From NCBI GenBank assembly GCA_009760855.2, contig WPIO01000066.1:429501-493500 (forward strand): a stretch of DNA of 64,000 nt, given 5' to 3'. Shown piece by piece: positions 54,112 to 64,000 of the stretch. The number at the start of each line of letters is the position of its first letter. Position 1 is the stretch's first letter. The notes under the pieces are model-generated. The model saw only the letters and a program-made list of their open reading frames with translations. It searched no databases and was not told where the DNA came from. The position numbers were made by a program, and so were the translations under genes. The DNA comes from Cristatella mucedo (taxonomy: Eukaryota > Bryozoa > Phylactolaemata > Cristatellidae).

Positions 54112-55290
54112 AATGTAATGTATCTCCGTCTGTAACTCCACAAAGTCATAAAGACCACGTGGGTGTTACACAGGAGAGTTTTGTATAGCGCACTCACAGC
54201 CTAAGCGGCTTTCGGTACGCATTCGGTACCCAAGAGACTTCGTCTCACGCAACAAAGAGAAAGTGGTAAGCATAGCAGAGTCAGGAGAGCAGTTGAGGTA
54301 GTGAGTAGAATGGAAGTAGCAGCTCAGGACCGCTGAAAAAGATCTGCCATAGTCGGCAGTAGGAGAGTAGTTGTCGTTGCGTAAGACGTGCGGAAGCGAG
54401 TTCCACAGTCTAGGACCTGCAGTGCTACAGCTTCTGTCGCCAACTTTCTTTAAGCAGAGGAATGGGACAGCTAATTTATTGTCCACACAAGACCGGAGGG
54501 TGCGAATAGGCTGATACTGGTGCAGCAGTTCAGCTAGGTACGAAGGAGCCAAGCCGTGGCGGGCCTTGTGGGTCAGCGTAAGAACTTTACTCTGTATCCT
54601 TTGCTCAACCGGCAATCATCCTAGCTCTGTCAGCAAAGGAGACACGTGCTCAAACCGCTGGGACTTGAAGACTAGCCTTGCAGCCACATTTATAGTCTGC
54701 TGTAGTGGCACAATAGCTTTCTTTGGCCGCCCAGCCAAAAGTGAATTACAATAATCAAGCCGAGACAGAAATAGAGTGCTAGTTAAATTTTTTACAAGCC
54801 ACTGTGGGAGACAGCTCCAAATCTTGGATAGGGATCGGATGTGATGGCTAGCTGTCGAGGCTTCTGAATGAAGCTCTTGAAATTGAGGCAGCTGTCGAAC
54901 ACGACACCTAAATTTCGAGCAAGCGGTGATGGTCGCACGATAGCATCACCTATTAGAACAGCAAAGCCGAGTTGGTTTGTTCCAGCTGTTAAGGTGCTCG
55001 CCCCGACTTAAGGCCTAGCTGAGGTCATGGGCTCGAGCCCTGAGGCATATGTGAAGCGCCTGAATAGAGATTAAGTTCTCTTGGGGCGCTATACAAATGA
55101 ATTATATATTATATAAAGCCTTTTAATCCAGCCACACGCTTAGGGTGTCCTATGAGCAGAAGTTTGGTTTTATCTTCATTTAATTTCCGGAAGTTTTCCA
55201 ACATCCAGGATCGAATATCGGCAAGGCAAGCATTCAGATAAAAGTGGGCGTGGGCAGAATGACGAGAAATTCGGCGGATGGAAAAAATCA
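54112..55290 (-). mobile_element. LINE-B, split by SINE-1
   Basis: Minus-strand LINE-B: 3' end at 54112-54120 (TGTAATGTATCTCCGTC), ORF2 end (54166-54615, with GLAPSYLAELLHQYQPIRTL), AARLVFKSQRFEHV region, then, beyond the SINE at 54969-55114, LNEDKTKLLLIGHPKRVAG and LNACLADIRSWML to about 55290. 5'-truncated and broken by several stops. Confidence 0.9.
54969..55114 (+). mobile_element. SINE-1 inside LINE-B, with target duplication
   Basis: Full copy: head GTTGGTTTGTTCCAGCTGTT, B box GGCTCGAGCCC, tail AGATTAAGTTCTCTTGGGGC and an AT-rich end. AAAGCC is present on both sides (54963-54968 and 55115-55120); LINE-B has it once. Confidence 0.92.
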
Positions 55291-57354
55291 AAGGTGCACT
55301 ATAATACTATAATACACTATAATAAATTTGCAACTCGTTAATGCCGTTGTTTTGTCGATCGGAGATTTTAGTCTAGCTTTGATGACTTTATATTAAGATA
55401 GGTCGGGATATTTCGTGGAACCCGTCCGGGCCCGTGAAGTTGCTCGACCCTAGGGCTGTCAATTGCCTGTGTGCCTTACTGTGGGGCCCAGCTTCTCATG
55501 TCATGGATTAATTACTTAAGCTACTGGTGACATAATTTTGTTAGAAATCATGCAAATCAACTTGTATCACTTACTGAAAAACTGACCGACAAAGCTGACC
55601 GTCGTACGTCCACATCGCCATTTGCTAACAACTTGCAACCATTATAGCACTTAATTATTAATTCTGAATTGGAAGCTTACAGTCCTCGCTTTGCAAGGTG
55701 TTAATGCAAGTTACGCGTGTTGAAAGCTGACAGTTAGCAAACTACGAACATGTCGAAGTTTGAACGTGCGTCGCTGCAAAGTCTCAGATAATGCGCTCCG
55801 ATTCCACCTCTCTGAGAAGATGTTGCTCGATATTCAACAAGCTAAGCGGAAGTGACGAGGCTCGAGCAACCGATCGCTGATCTGAGATGATTCCTAGTCA
55901 GCTTCAGCTTGCTGAGTGACCGCTCAGCTGAGCACGTCATCCGCCATGAGGCGGAGAAAAATATGCAGAGCGATCCTTTATGTTCGCGAACGTGCTACGA
56001 AAGTAATTATCAACGACGAAGCAATTTTACTCGTGCATGTCGTCGACAATGCCGACGGACCGCTCGGAGACGCCCGTAGAGTATCAGAAAGCAGATAGAC
56101 ACAGGACGTTAACGTGATCACGTTCTAGAAACTCGATAACGTTGGTTGCAGCGTTTTCGTCCCGCTAGAATGGCGGACATTTAACTACATGGGTCTTATT
56201 TCGTCTTCCTTTTTGTAGAAGATTTACACGGCAGCTTGCTCCTCTTCTTGCTTCCTATTCGCTCTGTCCACTGACCATTCACGGGAACATTGCTTTCGTT
56301 ATGGTGTTAGAAAATGGCCCTCCGGGATGCACATCCTAGTGAAATTCGAGGCCGCTGCCACTGTTTTGTTTACCTGTTTATGTCTTGTGCCATGGGCTTG
56401 TAAGTTCGACATCCCTCACTCGTATTGGCCACGCACCTAGGCGAGAAATACAGCGTTTCTCTGTGGTCATGCTTTGCTCATGCAAATAGGAGTAGAATGA
56501 AATCTGTCTACCGTAGCCTTTGCTGCTAGCCGCAACAAAATCTGACTTTTAAACTCCCTGGGAGCTCAAAGTATCGCATAAAGAGGCACTTGCATCGAGC
56601 ACGAGCAACGATATTCGACGATTTCGCCGGTCCGCCATTTCGGTGAAAGCCGTGAAGTAGGCTTGCTCTAAACTGCGCCTGTCTAACTCACTAGCCGAAA
56701 TGATGTAATTGACTGGAGCTAGATGACCGGCAGTGCGAGCATTATAGCAGACGACATTCACTTAGGGCCTGCTACATGTGAACCAGCCAGCTAGTGGCAA
56801 CAGCAGGTGGTCAGGGGTGGATGAGAGGCGGCGCGTCGGGCTAAAAAATCAATTAGCACATACTTGCAGTGAGACAAGTCAACCGCCGATGGGTCGTCGG
56901 CGCGACCAACCTTTGCGTATTAAATGCTCTGCCCGTCCGCTGGGACCGATGCTGCACACGCGACGTCGCGTGGCACCTCTGATTTTCGGCGTCTTCCGCA
57001 TATGTTCGGGCCAAAGAGACTGGCAGAGCGTAATTAAAGACTTTACGACGAATGCCATGGCGAATATATTTAACGGCCGAGGTCGTGTGCTTCGAGCACA
57101 CTGACACACGAGCGACGGGCTTGAATTATCTCCTGACATAGAGCGCTCTAACGTGTGTTCTTGTTCGTTGCAGAATTCTTCCGAAAACCGAAGTTCTTGC
57201 GAACATCGTATACGGAAACGATACAGCTAAGACCTGTTTAAAGTTGTTCTGATTGTTTTTTGACCGTAGCGCATAAGAAATTACGTGCCTATGGACATCT
57301 AAACGCTTATCGCTTTGGGCTGCTGGGTCTCCCACGCCGGCGGCTGGCTTAGCT
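55291..57354. other. Upstream of the LINE nest, no gene
   Basis: Contains short open frames on both strands. The part next to 57355 may be the 5' UTR or ORF1 region of the LINE-A copy, but no ORF1-like protein (zinc knuckle or esterase) is seen. Confidence 0.35.
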
Positions 57355-58397
57355 TTGCCGGCGGCTAGAAACCTGCTTGTAAGGCATGATCGTCAGCAGC
57401 TGTTATCGCTTCGTCATCGCATGTCAAATGCATTCCTAGATATTAATGTTGTTGCTAAGATTCATGAACTATGCATTAACAAAAGAAAAGCACCCTGTAG
57501 CCGCCGGGGTGGCCGGAACCGCCAGCTCAGACACCTCTCGTTGGGCGGAACCTGCAAGCTGAGTACCAGCTCGTTCGGTATTCCTAGCATTGTCTCGAAC
57601 CGCTCAGCACGCTCCCCCACATGCGTCACTGTAAATTCCTCAAACTTAGTGGTCATCAAGCCTGTTGTAACCCCATCAGCCAGACTTAACGCTTGCCTTT
57701 GGAATCCTCGCTCAATGTGCAATAAACCTATAGTAATAAACGACCTTATTTCTGAAAATGGTATCGACCTGCTCGCCCTAACTGAAACTTGGCTGAAATC
57801 AATAAACTGTCCGACAATTAAAGACGCAACTCCATCAGGTTTCTCGTTCTTTCACACCCCCAGATCAATCAAAACTGGAGGTGGAGTTGCTATTGTCGTG
57901 CACTCGAAATTCAACTTCAAGCCATTTGCAGTACCCTCGAAGCAGTCTTTTGAATCAATTGTCTTGGTCTCACCCGAAAACAAGCTACCGATAGTGGCAG
58001 TAGTCTATCGCCCACCAGGTACCAAATCCTCCTTTATCTCAGATTTCTCCGATCTCATTTCGATTCTGTGTGCAAGAAATCGATCCTTCCTCGTAATGGG
58101 TGATTTCAACGTTCACTTTGATAACATATCTGACGCTTTCAGCACCGAATTTCGTGCATTGACTGACTCATTGTCTCTTGTGGCTCATGTGTATGGCCCT
58201 ACCCACATCAAGGGTCACACACTCGACCAGATTTTTTCATATAACTGCACTTTGTCATCACCAATTATTACCAAATCATGCTTATCTGACCACATGCAGA
58301 TCTCATTCAATCTACAGTGTGTGCCCACATCCTCCTCTAAAATAACCTGTGAATCGCGAAACCTCAAGACCCTTGACATCAATGCTGTCCGTGCGAG

Positions 58398-59855
58398 GAC
58401 CCACAAGGCCCACCACGGCTTGGCTCCTTCATACCTAGCTGAACTGCTACATCAGTTTCAGCCTGTTCGCGCCCTCAGGTCCGGTGTGGACAATAAATTA
58501 GCTTTCCCATTCCTCCGCTTAAAGACAGTTGGCGACAGAAGCTTTAGCTCTGCAGGTCCAAGACTGTGGAACTCGCTTCCACAATTCTTACGCACCGACA
58601 TCTACTCTCCAACTGCCGACTATGGCACATCTTTAATAATAATAATAATAATAATAATATTGCACTTGATAAAGCGCCCTCAGAGAACTCAATCTCTTTC
58701 TAGGCGCTTTACATCTGCTGCAAAGTGATACGCAATAGAATAGTAAGTAAAATCATGCTTGAAAAACAAACAAAATGAATAACATGGTTAGGGGTTACAT
58801 GCACTGGGTCAGCATGCAAATGTGGTTAGTGGCAGCATGAACAGTGTCAGCACGCATAAGCACATCGAGGACGAATCACAAGGACCCACTAAATGCTGTC
58901 CTAAATAGGTATGTTTTTAAGTTTCTTTTAAATCTGGTCAGGTCAGGGGATGTTCTGATGCAGGTCGGGAGGGAGTTCCAGGCTGTGGGAGCATACGAGC
59001 TAAATGCACGGTCTCCAAAGGATTTAAGGTTTGCACGAGGTATTTCTAGACTGTTGGATTCCGAAAAGCGAGTGGTACGATGCTTTGCCTGATGGGGTAG
59101 TATATCTGAAAGACAGGCTGGAGCCATAGAATGAAGAGACCTAAAAGTGAGCGACAAAACCTTGAAGTCAATCCATTGCTTGACTGGTAACCAGTGCAGG
59201 TCGGCGAGAAGTGGAGTAATGTGGCAACTGCGAAGCTCACGACAGACAAGCCTAGCTGCAGAGTTTTGCACCAGCTGCAATCGCCTGATCGCACATGCTG
59301 GTAGGCCAGTAAGCAGTGAGTTGCAGAAGTCGAGACGAGATGTCACAAATGCTTTCTAAAACTAAACGATGATAAAACTAACTTACTAGTTATGGGCAAA
59401 CCTAGTGTTATTCAGAAATTGGAAAGGCTGACTTTCAAAATTGGCTCTGCCAGCATATCTCCAGTTGCATCAGCTCGAAATCTAGGTGTCATATTCCAAA
59501 GCGACCTCTCGTTAGACGACCACATCAGCTCCACAGTCAAATCAGCCTATTTTCAGCTTCATAACATTGCTAAAATTAGGGCTTGTTTAGATAAGGATAC
59601 TGCGTCCAAGTTGGTCCATGCATCTTTTTCAGCGGTCCTAAACTGCTACTTCTATGCTACTCACTACCTCAACTGCTCTCCTAACTCTGCTATGCTTCCC
59701 ACTTTCTCTTTGTTGCGTGAGACGAAGTCTGTTGGCTAAAGAATGCGTACCGAAAGCCGCTTAGGCTGTGAGTGGGCTATACAAAACTCTCCTGCGTAAC
59801 GCCCACGTGGTCTTTATGACTTTGTGGAGTTACTGACGGAGATACATTACATTAC
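58398..59855 (+). mobile_element. LINE-B 3' end inserted in LINE-A, itself split
   Basis: LINE-B occupies 58398-58634 (HKAHHGLAPSYLAELL, GDRSFSSAGPRLWNSLPQ) and 59621-59855 (SFSAVLNCYFYATHYLNC, 3' UTR, ending GGAGATACATTACATTACA). The left junction falls after GTCCGTGCGAG of LINE-A; LINE-A resumes at ATATCTGCTTCACC. The inner gap is a younger LINE-A copy. Confidence 0.92.
58635..59620 (-). mobile_element. LINE-A 3' end with inverted 5' part (twin priming)
   Basis: The minus-strand part 58635-59352 runs from the (TAA)n tail to [14 protein letters not shown]. The adjoining plus-strand part 59353-59620 holds the preceding protein stretch, [19 protein letters not shown] to ASKLVHA. In an uninterrupted element these are consecutive ([11 protein letters not shown]). 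CATCTTT flanks the insertion at 58628-58634 and 59621-59627 and occurs once in LINE-B. Confidence 0.93.
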
Positions 59856-61209
59856 AATATCTGCTTCACCTCTGCTGCTCAATCCTCCCTCCGATCTGTC
59901 ATCATTGGTAGATAGCTACAACACGACACTAGCTGACACGCTTGACGAGTTTGCCCATCTGACAAAGCACACTTTGTGCCCCCGCCCAGACGGCCTATGG
60001 TTTACAGCAAACATTAAACTAGCCAAGTCTACTAAACGAAAGCTTGAAAAGGCATACAAAAGATCCGGACTAACTGTCCATCGACAGGCATATGAAGACT
60101 ACTGTAGGTCGTACCAATCGATCCTAGCAAAGGCTAAGTTTAGCTTCTATAGAAACATTGTTGAATCACAGATGCACAATCCAAAAATGCTGATGTCGAC
60201 AAAATAAACCATCTCCTCAACCGTTCCCAGGTTAGCTCCTTACCAGATGATCCTTGTGATGATCTAGCCGATCGCTTCTCTCGATTCTTTGTGCAGAAGA
60301 TAGACAAGATCAGGGAATCCATCCCTGCGATGACAACCTCCCCACTAGAATGCTGTTCCTCGGTTCCTGGCTGCGCCTCAATGTCTGCATTTAAACAGGT
60401 CACTAGTGATGTAGTCCTAAAGCTCGTATCTCAATCAAAGAAGACAACAAGTCCACTGGACCCTATTCCCACTGTCCTGCTCCTACGTTGCATTGATCTG
60501 CTGCTGCCATGCATAACCAACATCATTAATATGTCATTAGCCTCAGGTCATGTCCCAGCACCTTTCAAAAAAGCTGTAGTCAGGCCACTTCTCAAGAAAG
60601 CTACACTTGATCACGAGAACTTAAGCAACTACCGCCCAGTCTCCCTTCTACCATTCGTATCAAAGACACTCGAACGGGTCGTGGCGGACCAGCTGAACTC
60701 GTATATCGAAACCTCACACCTTGCTAGTAACTTCCAGTCTGGCTTTAGAGCCAATCACTCCACCGAGTCAGCATTGCTTCGGGTATACAACGACCTACTT
60801 AGGAATGCAGACATGGGTAGAGTGTCTCTGCTTGTTTTGCTTGATCTTTCGGTAGCTTTTGATACCATCGATCACAAAGTTCTTCTAGAGCGCCTCTCAT
60901 CTCGCCTGGGCATCACTGGCACTGCTCTGCAGTGGTTCAGGTCCTATCTCAGTGGGAGACTCCAGAGTATTGAAGTGAATGGACAAAGATCATCTGAATT
61001 ACCTCTGAAATATAGAGTACCTCAGGACTCAGTGCTAGGTCCGGTTCTTTTCATGGTTTATACTCTGCCTCTTGCTGATGTGATTGCCAAGCACAATCTA
61101 GGCTTTCATTTCTATGCGGATGACACTCAGTTGTACCTTTGCTTTGATCCCTCCCAGCCTTCGAGCACCTCAAATTCTCTAAACTCACTTGCTGCATGCA
61201 TTGATGACC

Positions 61210-61475
61210 TTTAATTTTCAGCGAGACCAATCATAAGCTCCCGTAGCTAGCGATCGCTGGCTAATAATGACACATGCTGCCAGCGTAACGGCGCTTGTGA
61301 TAACCGCTCCAAAACACATTGAAATACACTGTCAGGATGGCTTCCGGTCCTAAACTAATGCACTTTCTCGCCAAGTTTGAGAGTTTTGTCACGAATGCGT
61401 GATAAAACTTGAAAGCAGCCATCGGGGAGAAAGTGATAGCAGGTAAAGCTAACCGCTTTCGTTCCAACCATAATC
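61210..61475. other. Between LINE copies, no gene
   Basis: No feature recognised in this 266-bp spacer. Confidence 0.4.
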
Positions 61476-61477
61476 AT

Positions 61478-61720
61478 AATAATAATAGTAATAACCAGTA
61501 TGCATTTGTATAGAACCCTAGGATAACTTAATCTCTTTCATAGGCACTTTAGAAATGCTGTAATGAAAGCCGGATTACTTGAATTGTGGTAACATGTACG
61601 ACATTGTGAAATATGACGCTCACCGCAACAATCCCTAAATAGGCTTAATGGTAGGATGAATATTGTCAGCAAGTACACGAACATAAAGCGATAGGAGCTT
61701 CTATTACAGCGTCGTCAAGT
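61478..61720 (-). mobile_element. LINE-A-related 3' fragment, old
   Basis: AATAATAATAGTAATAACC tail, CATTTGTATAGAACCCTAGG, TTAATCTCTTTCATAGGCAC and a diverged 3' UTR. Confidence 0.65.
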
Positions 61721-61734
61721 CAGGAGTTGACGTA

Positions 61735-61895
61735 ATAATGATAATAATAATAATGCACTTGATAAAGAGCCCTCACATAACTCAATCTCTTTCTAGGCGC
61801 TTTACGTTTGCTGAAAAGGGAAATGCCATTGATGGGTGAGTAATATCAAGCTTGATAAACAACATCAATAACATGGTTAGAAGTGTAACCGAGTT
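61735..61895 (-). mobile_element. LINE-A 3' UTR fragment
   Basis: ATAATAATAATAATGCACTT, AAGAGCCCTCACATAACTC, TTTCTAGGCGCTTTACGTTT and the ATCAAGCTTGATAAACAACA block. About 160 bp. Confidence 0.82.
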
Positions 61896-62268
61896 CCATG
61901 GGTCAGAGGCTATTCCCGCCAAACCCCGCCATACTCCGGCCACGCTGCCGCTCGCCATGCCACCGAGCTAGGGTAAGACAAGCGGCCATCAGGGTAAACC
62001 TCATTATAATAACGCATGCGCCAACAAAAACAAAAGGGGAACTGAACAAGTCTACAGGGAGGGTCACGAACACGCTACATGGGGAACCCGGAATATAAAA
62101 GTAAACAACGAGCAAGTTATCCAGCTCCGCTCGGGCCTTGGGTACTCGTTCCCTTGCGTGCGTGGCAGCATCGCCGGAGCACGCTTGAACGAATCCAGGT
62201 GCATAACTCGACAAGACCGGGAGCCTCCAACACCACAACTTACTTGGCCAACTTCTCCCCCCCTCTTT
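61896..62268. other. Between LINE and satellite, no gene
   Basis: Overlapping short open frames on both strands; none is recognisable. Confidence 0.4.
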
Positions 62269-64000
62269 TGTGATTTGCACAAAAGAGGAAGACTGACTGA
62301 AAAATCATATCTGAGCAAGTTAACTGTCTTGGGCATTTAAAAATACATGCCCAGTGTCCCTGGAATGCGCAAAATTCTCTCTGGAACTCGCAGATGATCT
62401 ATACGGCGTAGGCTGATGTCGTCCTATCCACCAAACGAGAGACACTGACTAAAAAATCACATCTGAGCAAATTAATTGTTTTGGCAATTATAAATACATG
62501 CCCAGCGTCAATGGATTCCACGAAATTCTACCAGGAACTTGTAGATGATCTATACGGCATTGGCTGATGTCGTGTTTTGCACCAAAGGAGGAAGACTGAC
62601 TACAAAGTCTCATCTGAGCAAGTTAACTATTTTGGGCATTTAGAAATACCGGCCCGTGTGCCTGGAACCTGCGAAATTCTATCAGAAACTCGGAGATGAT
62701 CTTAACGGCGCTGGGAAATGTCATGTTTTGCCCCGAAAAAGGTCGCCTGACTGAAAAATCACATCCGATCAAGTTAACTATTTTGGGCATTTAAAAATAC
62801 ATGCCCTGTTTTCCTGGAATGCACGAACTTTTCTCTGGACCTCCCAGATCTACTATAGGGCATTGGCTACCGTCACGTTTTGCACCGAAAGAGGGAGACT
62901 GACTGAAAATTCTCATCTGAGCAAGTTACCACTTTTGGGCATTTAGAAATACACGCCCAGTGTCCCTGGAATCCGAAAAATTCTATCTGGGACGTGGAGA
63001 TTACTTATACGGCGTTGGCTGATGTCGTTCTTTGCACCAAAAGAAGAAGACTGACTGAAAAATCACATTCGAGGAAGTTAAATGTTTTGGGCATTTAGAA
63101 AGTCATGGCCAGTGTCCCTGAAATACGCAACATTCTCTCTTGAACTCGCACATGATCTATACAGCATCGGCTGGTTTGGTGTATTCAACCGAAAGTGGAA
63201 GACTGACTGAAAAATCGCATCTGAGCATGTTAACTGTTTTAAGCATTAGGAACAACATGCTCAGTGTCCATGGAATGAGCACATTTCTCTCTGGAACTCG
63301 CAGATGGTCCATACGGCGTCGGCTGATGTCGTGCTATGCACAAAAGGAGAGAGAGAGTGACTAAAAAATCACATCTGAGCAAATTAACTGCTTAGGGCAA
63401 TAATAAATACATGCCCAGTATCCCTGGAATTCTCAAAACTTTATCAGGAACTTGGAGATGATCTATACGGCATTGGCTGCTGTCGTGCTATGCACTAAAG
63501 AAGAGAGACTGACTAAAACATCACATCTGAGCAAATCAACTGGTTAGGGCAATTATAAATACATGCCCAGTGTCCCTGGAATGCTCAAAACTTTATCAGA
63601 AACTTGGAGATGATCTGTACGGCATAGGCTGATGTCGTGGTTTGCGCAAAAAGAGGAAGACTGACTGAAAAATCATATGTGAGCAAGTTAACTGTTTTAT
63701 GCATTTAGAAATACATTCCTAGTGTCCCTGGAATGCGTAAAATTCTCTCTGGAACTTGCAAATGATCTCTACGGCGTCGGCTGATGTCGTGCTATGCACC
63801 AAAGGAGAGAGATTGACTATAAAATCATATCTGAGCAAATTAACTGTTTAGGGCAATTATAAATATATGCCCAGTGTCCCTGGAATGCTCAAAACTTTAT
63901 CAGGAACTTGGAGATGATCTATACGGCATTGGCTGATGTCGTGATTTGCGCAAAAGAGGAAGACTACCTGAAAAATCATATCTGAACAAGCTAACTGTTT
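62269..64000. repeat. 152-bp tandem satellite, at least 11 units
   Basis: The anchor ACTGACT or a close variant recurs at 62292, 62444, 62595, 62746, 62898, 63050, 63202, 63356, 63508, 63660, 63812 and 63963, a period of 151-154 bp. Shared blocks are CATCTGAGCAAGTTAACTG, ACATGCCCAGTGTCCCTGG, ATGATCTATACGGC and GGCTGATGTCGTG. Two unit types exist: one with TTGGGCATTTAGAAATACAT and GGAACTCGCAGATGATC, the other with GGCAATTATAAATACATG and TTTATCAGGAACTTGG. The array runs off the right edge. Confidence 0.96.

Larger units (their letters stand above)
57355..61209 (+). mobile_element. LINE-A, longest copy: endonuclease and reverse transcriptase, split by LINE-B
   Basis: L2/CR1-type ORF2. The part before the insertion (57355-58396) carries the AP endonuclease: LNACLWNPRSM, LTETWL (catalytic Glu), VVYRPPG, LVMGDFNVHF (Asp/Asn) and LSDHMQISF (Asp-His). 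The part after it (59856-61209) carries LVDSYNTTLADTLDEFA, then the reverse transcriptase: NYRPVSLLPFVSKTLERVV, GFRANHSTESALL, motif A LLDLSVAFDTIDH, motif B VPQDSVLGP (usual GVPQGS altered) and motif C FHFYADDTQLYL. A frame change lies near 60180, between the NPK and NADVDKINHLLN blocks. It ends abruptly after AACIDD, so the 3' third is missing, unlike the usual 5' truncation. Dead, but the best view of the family. Confidence 0.93.

Noticed and set aside
62269-64000. CRISPR-like array
   Set aside because: The whole 152-bp unit repeats, without unique spacers; it is a satellite in an animal genome.

Overview
The window is animal (metazoan) nuclear DNA. The evidence is a recognisable srGAP gene (SLIT-ROBO Rho GTPase-activating protein) split into spliced exons, together with many LINEs, tRNA-derived SINEs and long dinucleotide microsatellites. 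The species cannot be named from the sequence. The LINEs belong to the L2/CR1 group, and the large introns and repeat load point to an invertebrate with a fairly big, repeat-rich genome. I see no bacterial operon, CRISPR array, true tRNA or rRNA gene, and no LTR or virus-like element.

Host gene (1552-44520, minus strand). Eight coding exons of one srGAP homologue can be placed to the base. Their splice phases fit one another and together they encode 413 residues: the F-BAR (inverse F-BAR) membrane-bending domain and the start of the coiled extension after it. Exon 1 lies in a CpG-rich block near 44 kb. It is followed by a 27.4 kb first intron, then exons 2-8 between 17.1 kb and 1.55 kb. The RhoGAP and SH3 parts must lie beyond base 1.

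The introns are mostly repeats. Two L2/CR1-like LINE families recur. LINE-A ends in (TAA)n-type tails and LINE-B ends in ATTACA-type tails. Two tRNA-derived SINE families recur as well. The 3' tail of SINE-1 resembles the LINE-A 3' end, suggesting that LINE-A or a close relative mobilises it. A decayed Tc1-like DNA transposon lies at 11.9-12.2 kb.

The region upstream of srGAP (45-64 kb) has no gene I recognise. It holds a long (AT)n tract, several LINE and SINE copies, a 13-bp minisatellite at 50 kb, a second GC-rich block at 51.6-52.8 kb and a diverged repeat of about 170 bp at 53-54 kb. A three-layer LINE nest follows at 57.4-61.2 kb: LINE-A split by LINE-B, which is split by a young LINE-A copy with a twin-priming inversion. 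A 152-bp tandem satellite starts at 62.27 kb and runs off the right edge.

The strongest observations are the srGAP exon set, the LINE nest with its built-in age order, the LINE/SINE tail match and the satellite. Identities and ages are judged by eye; no alignment was run.
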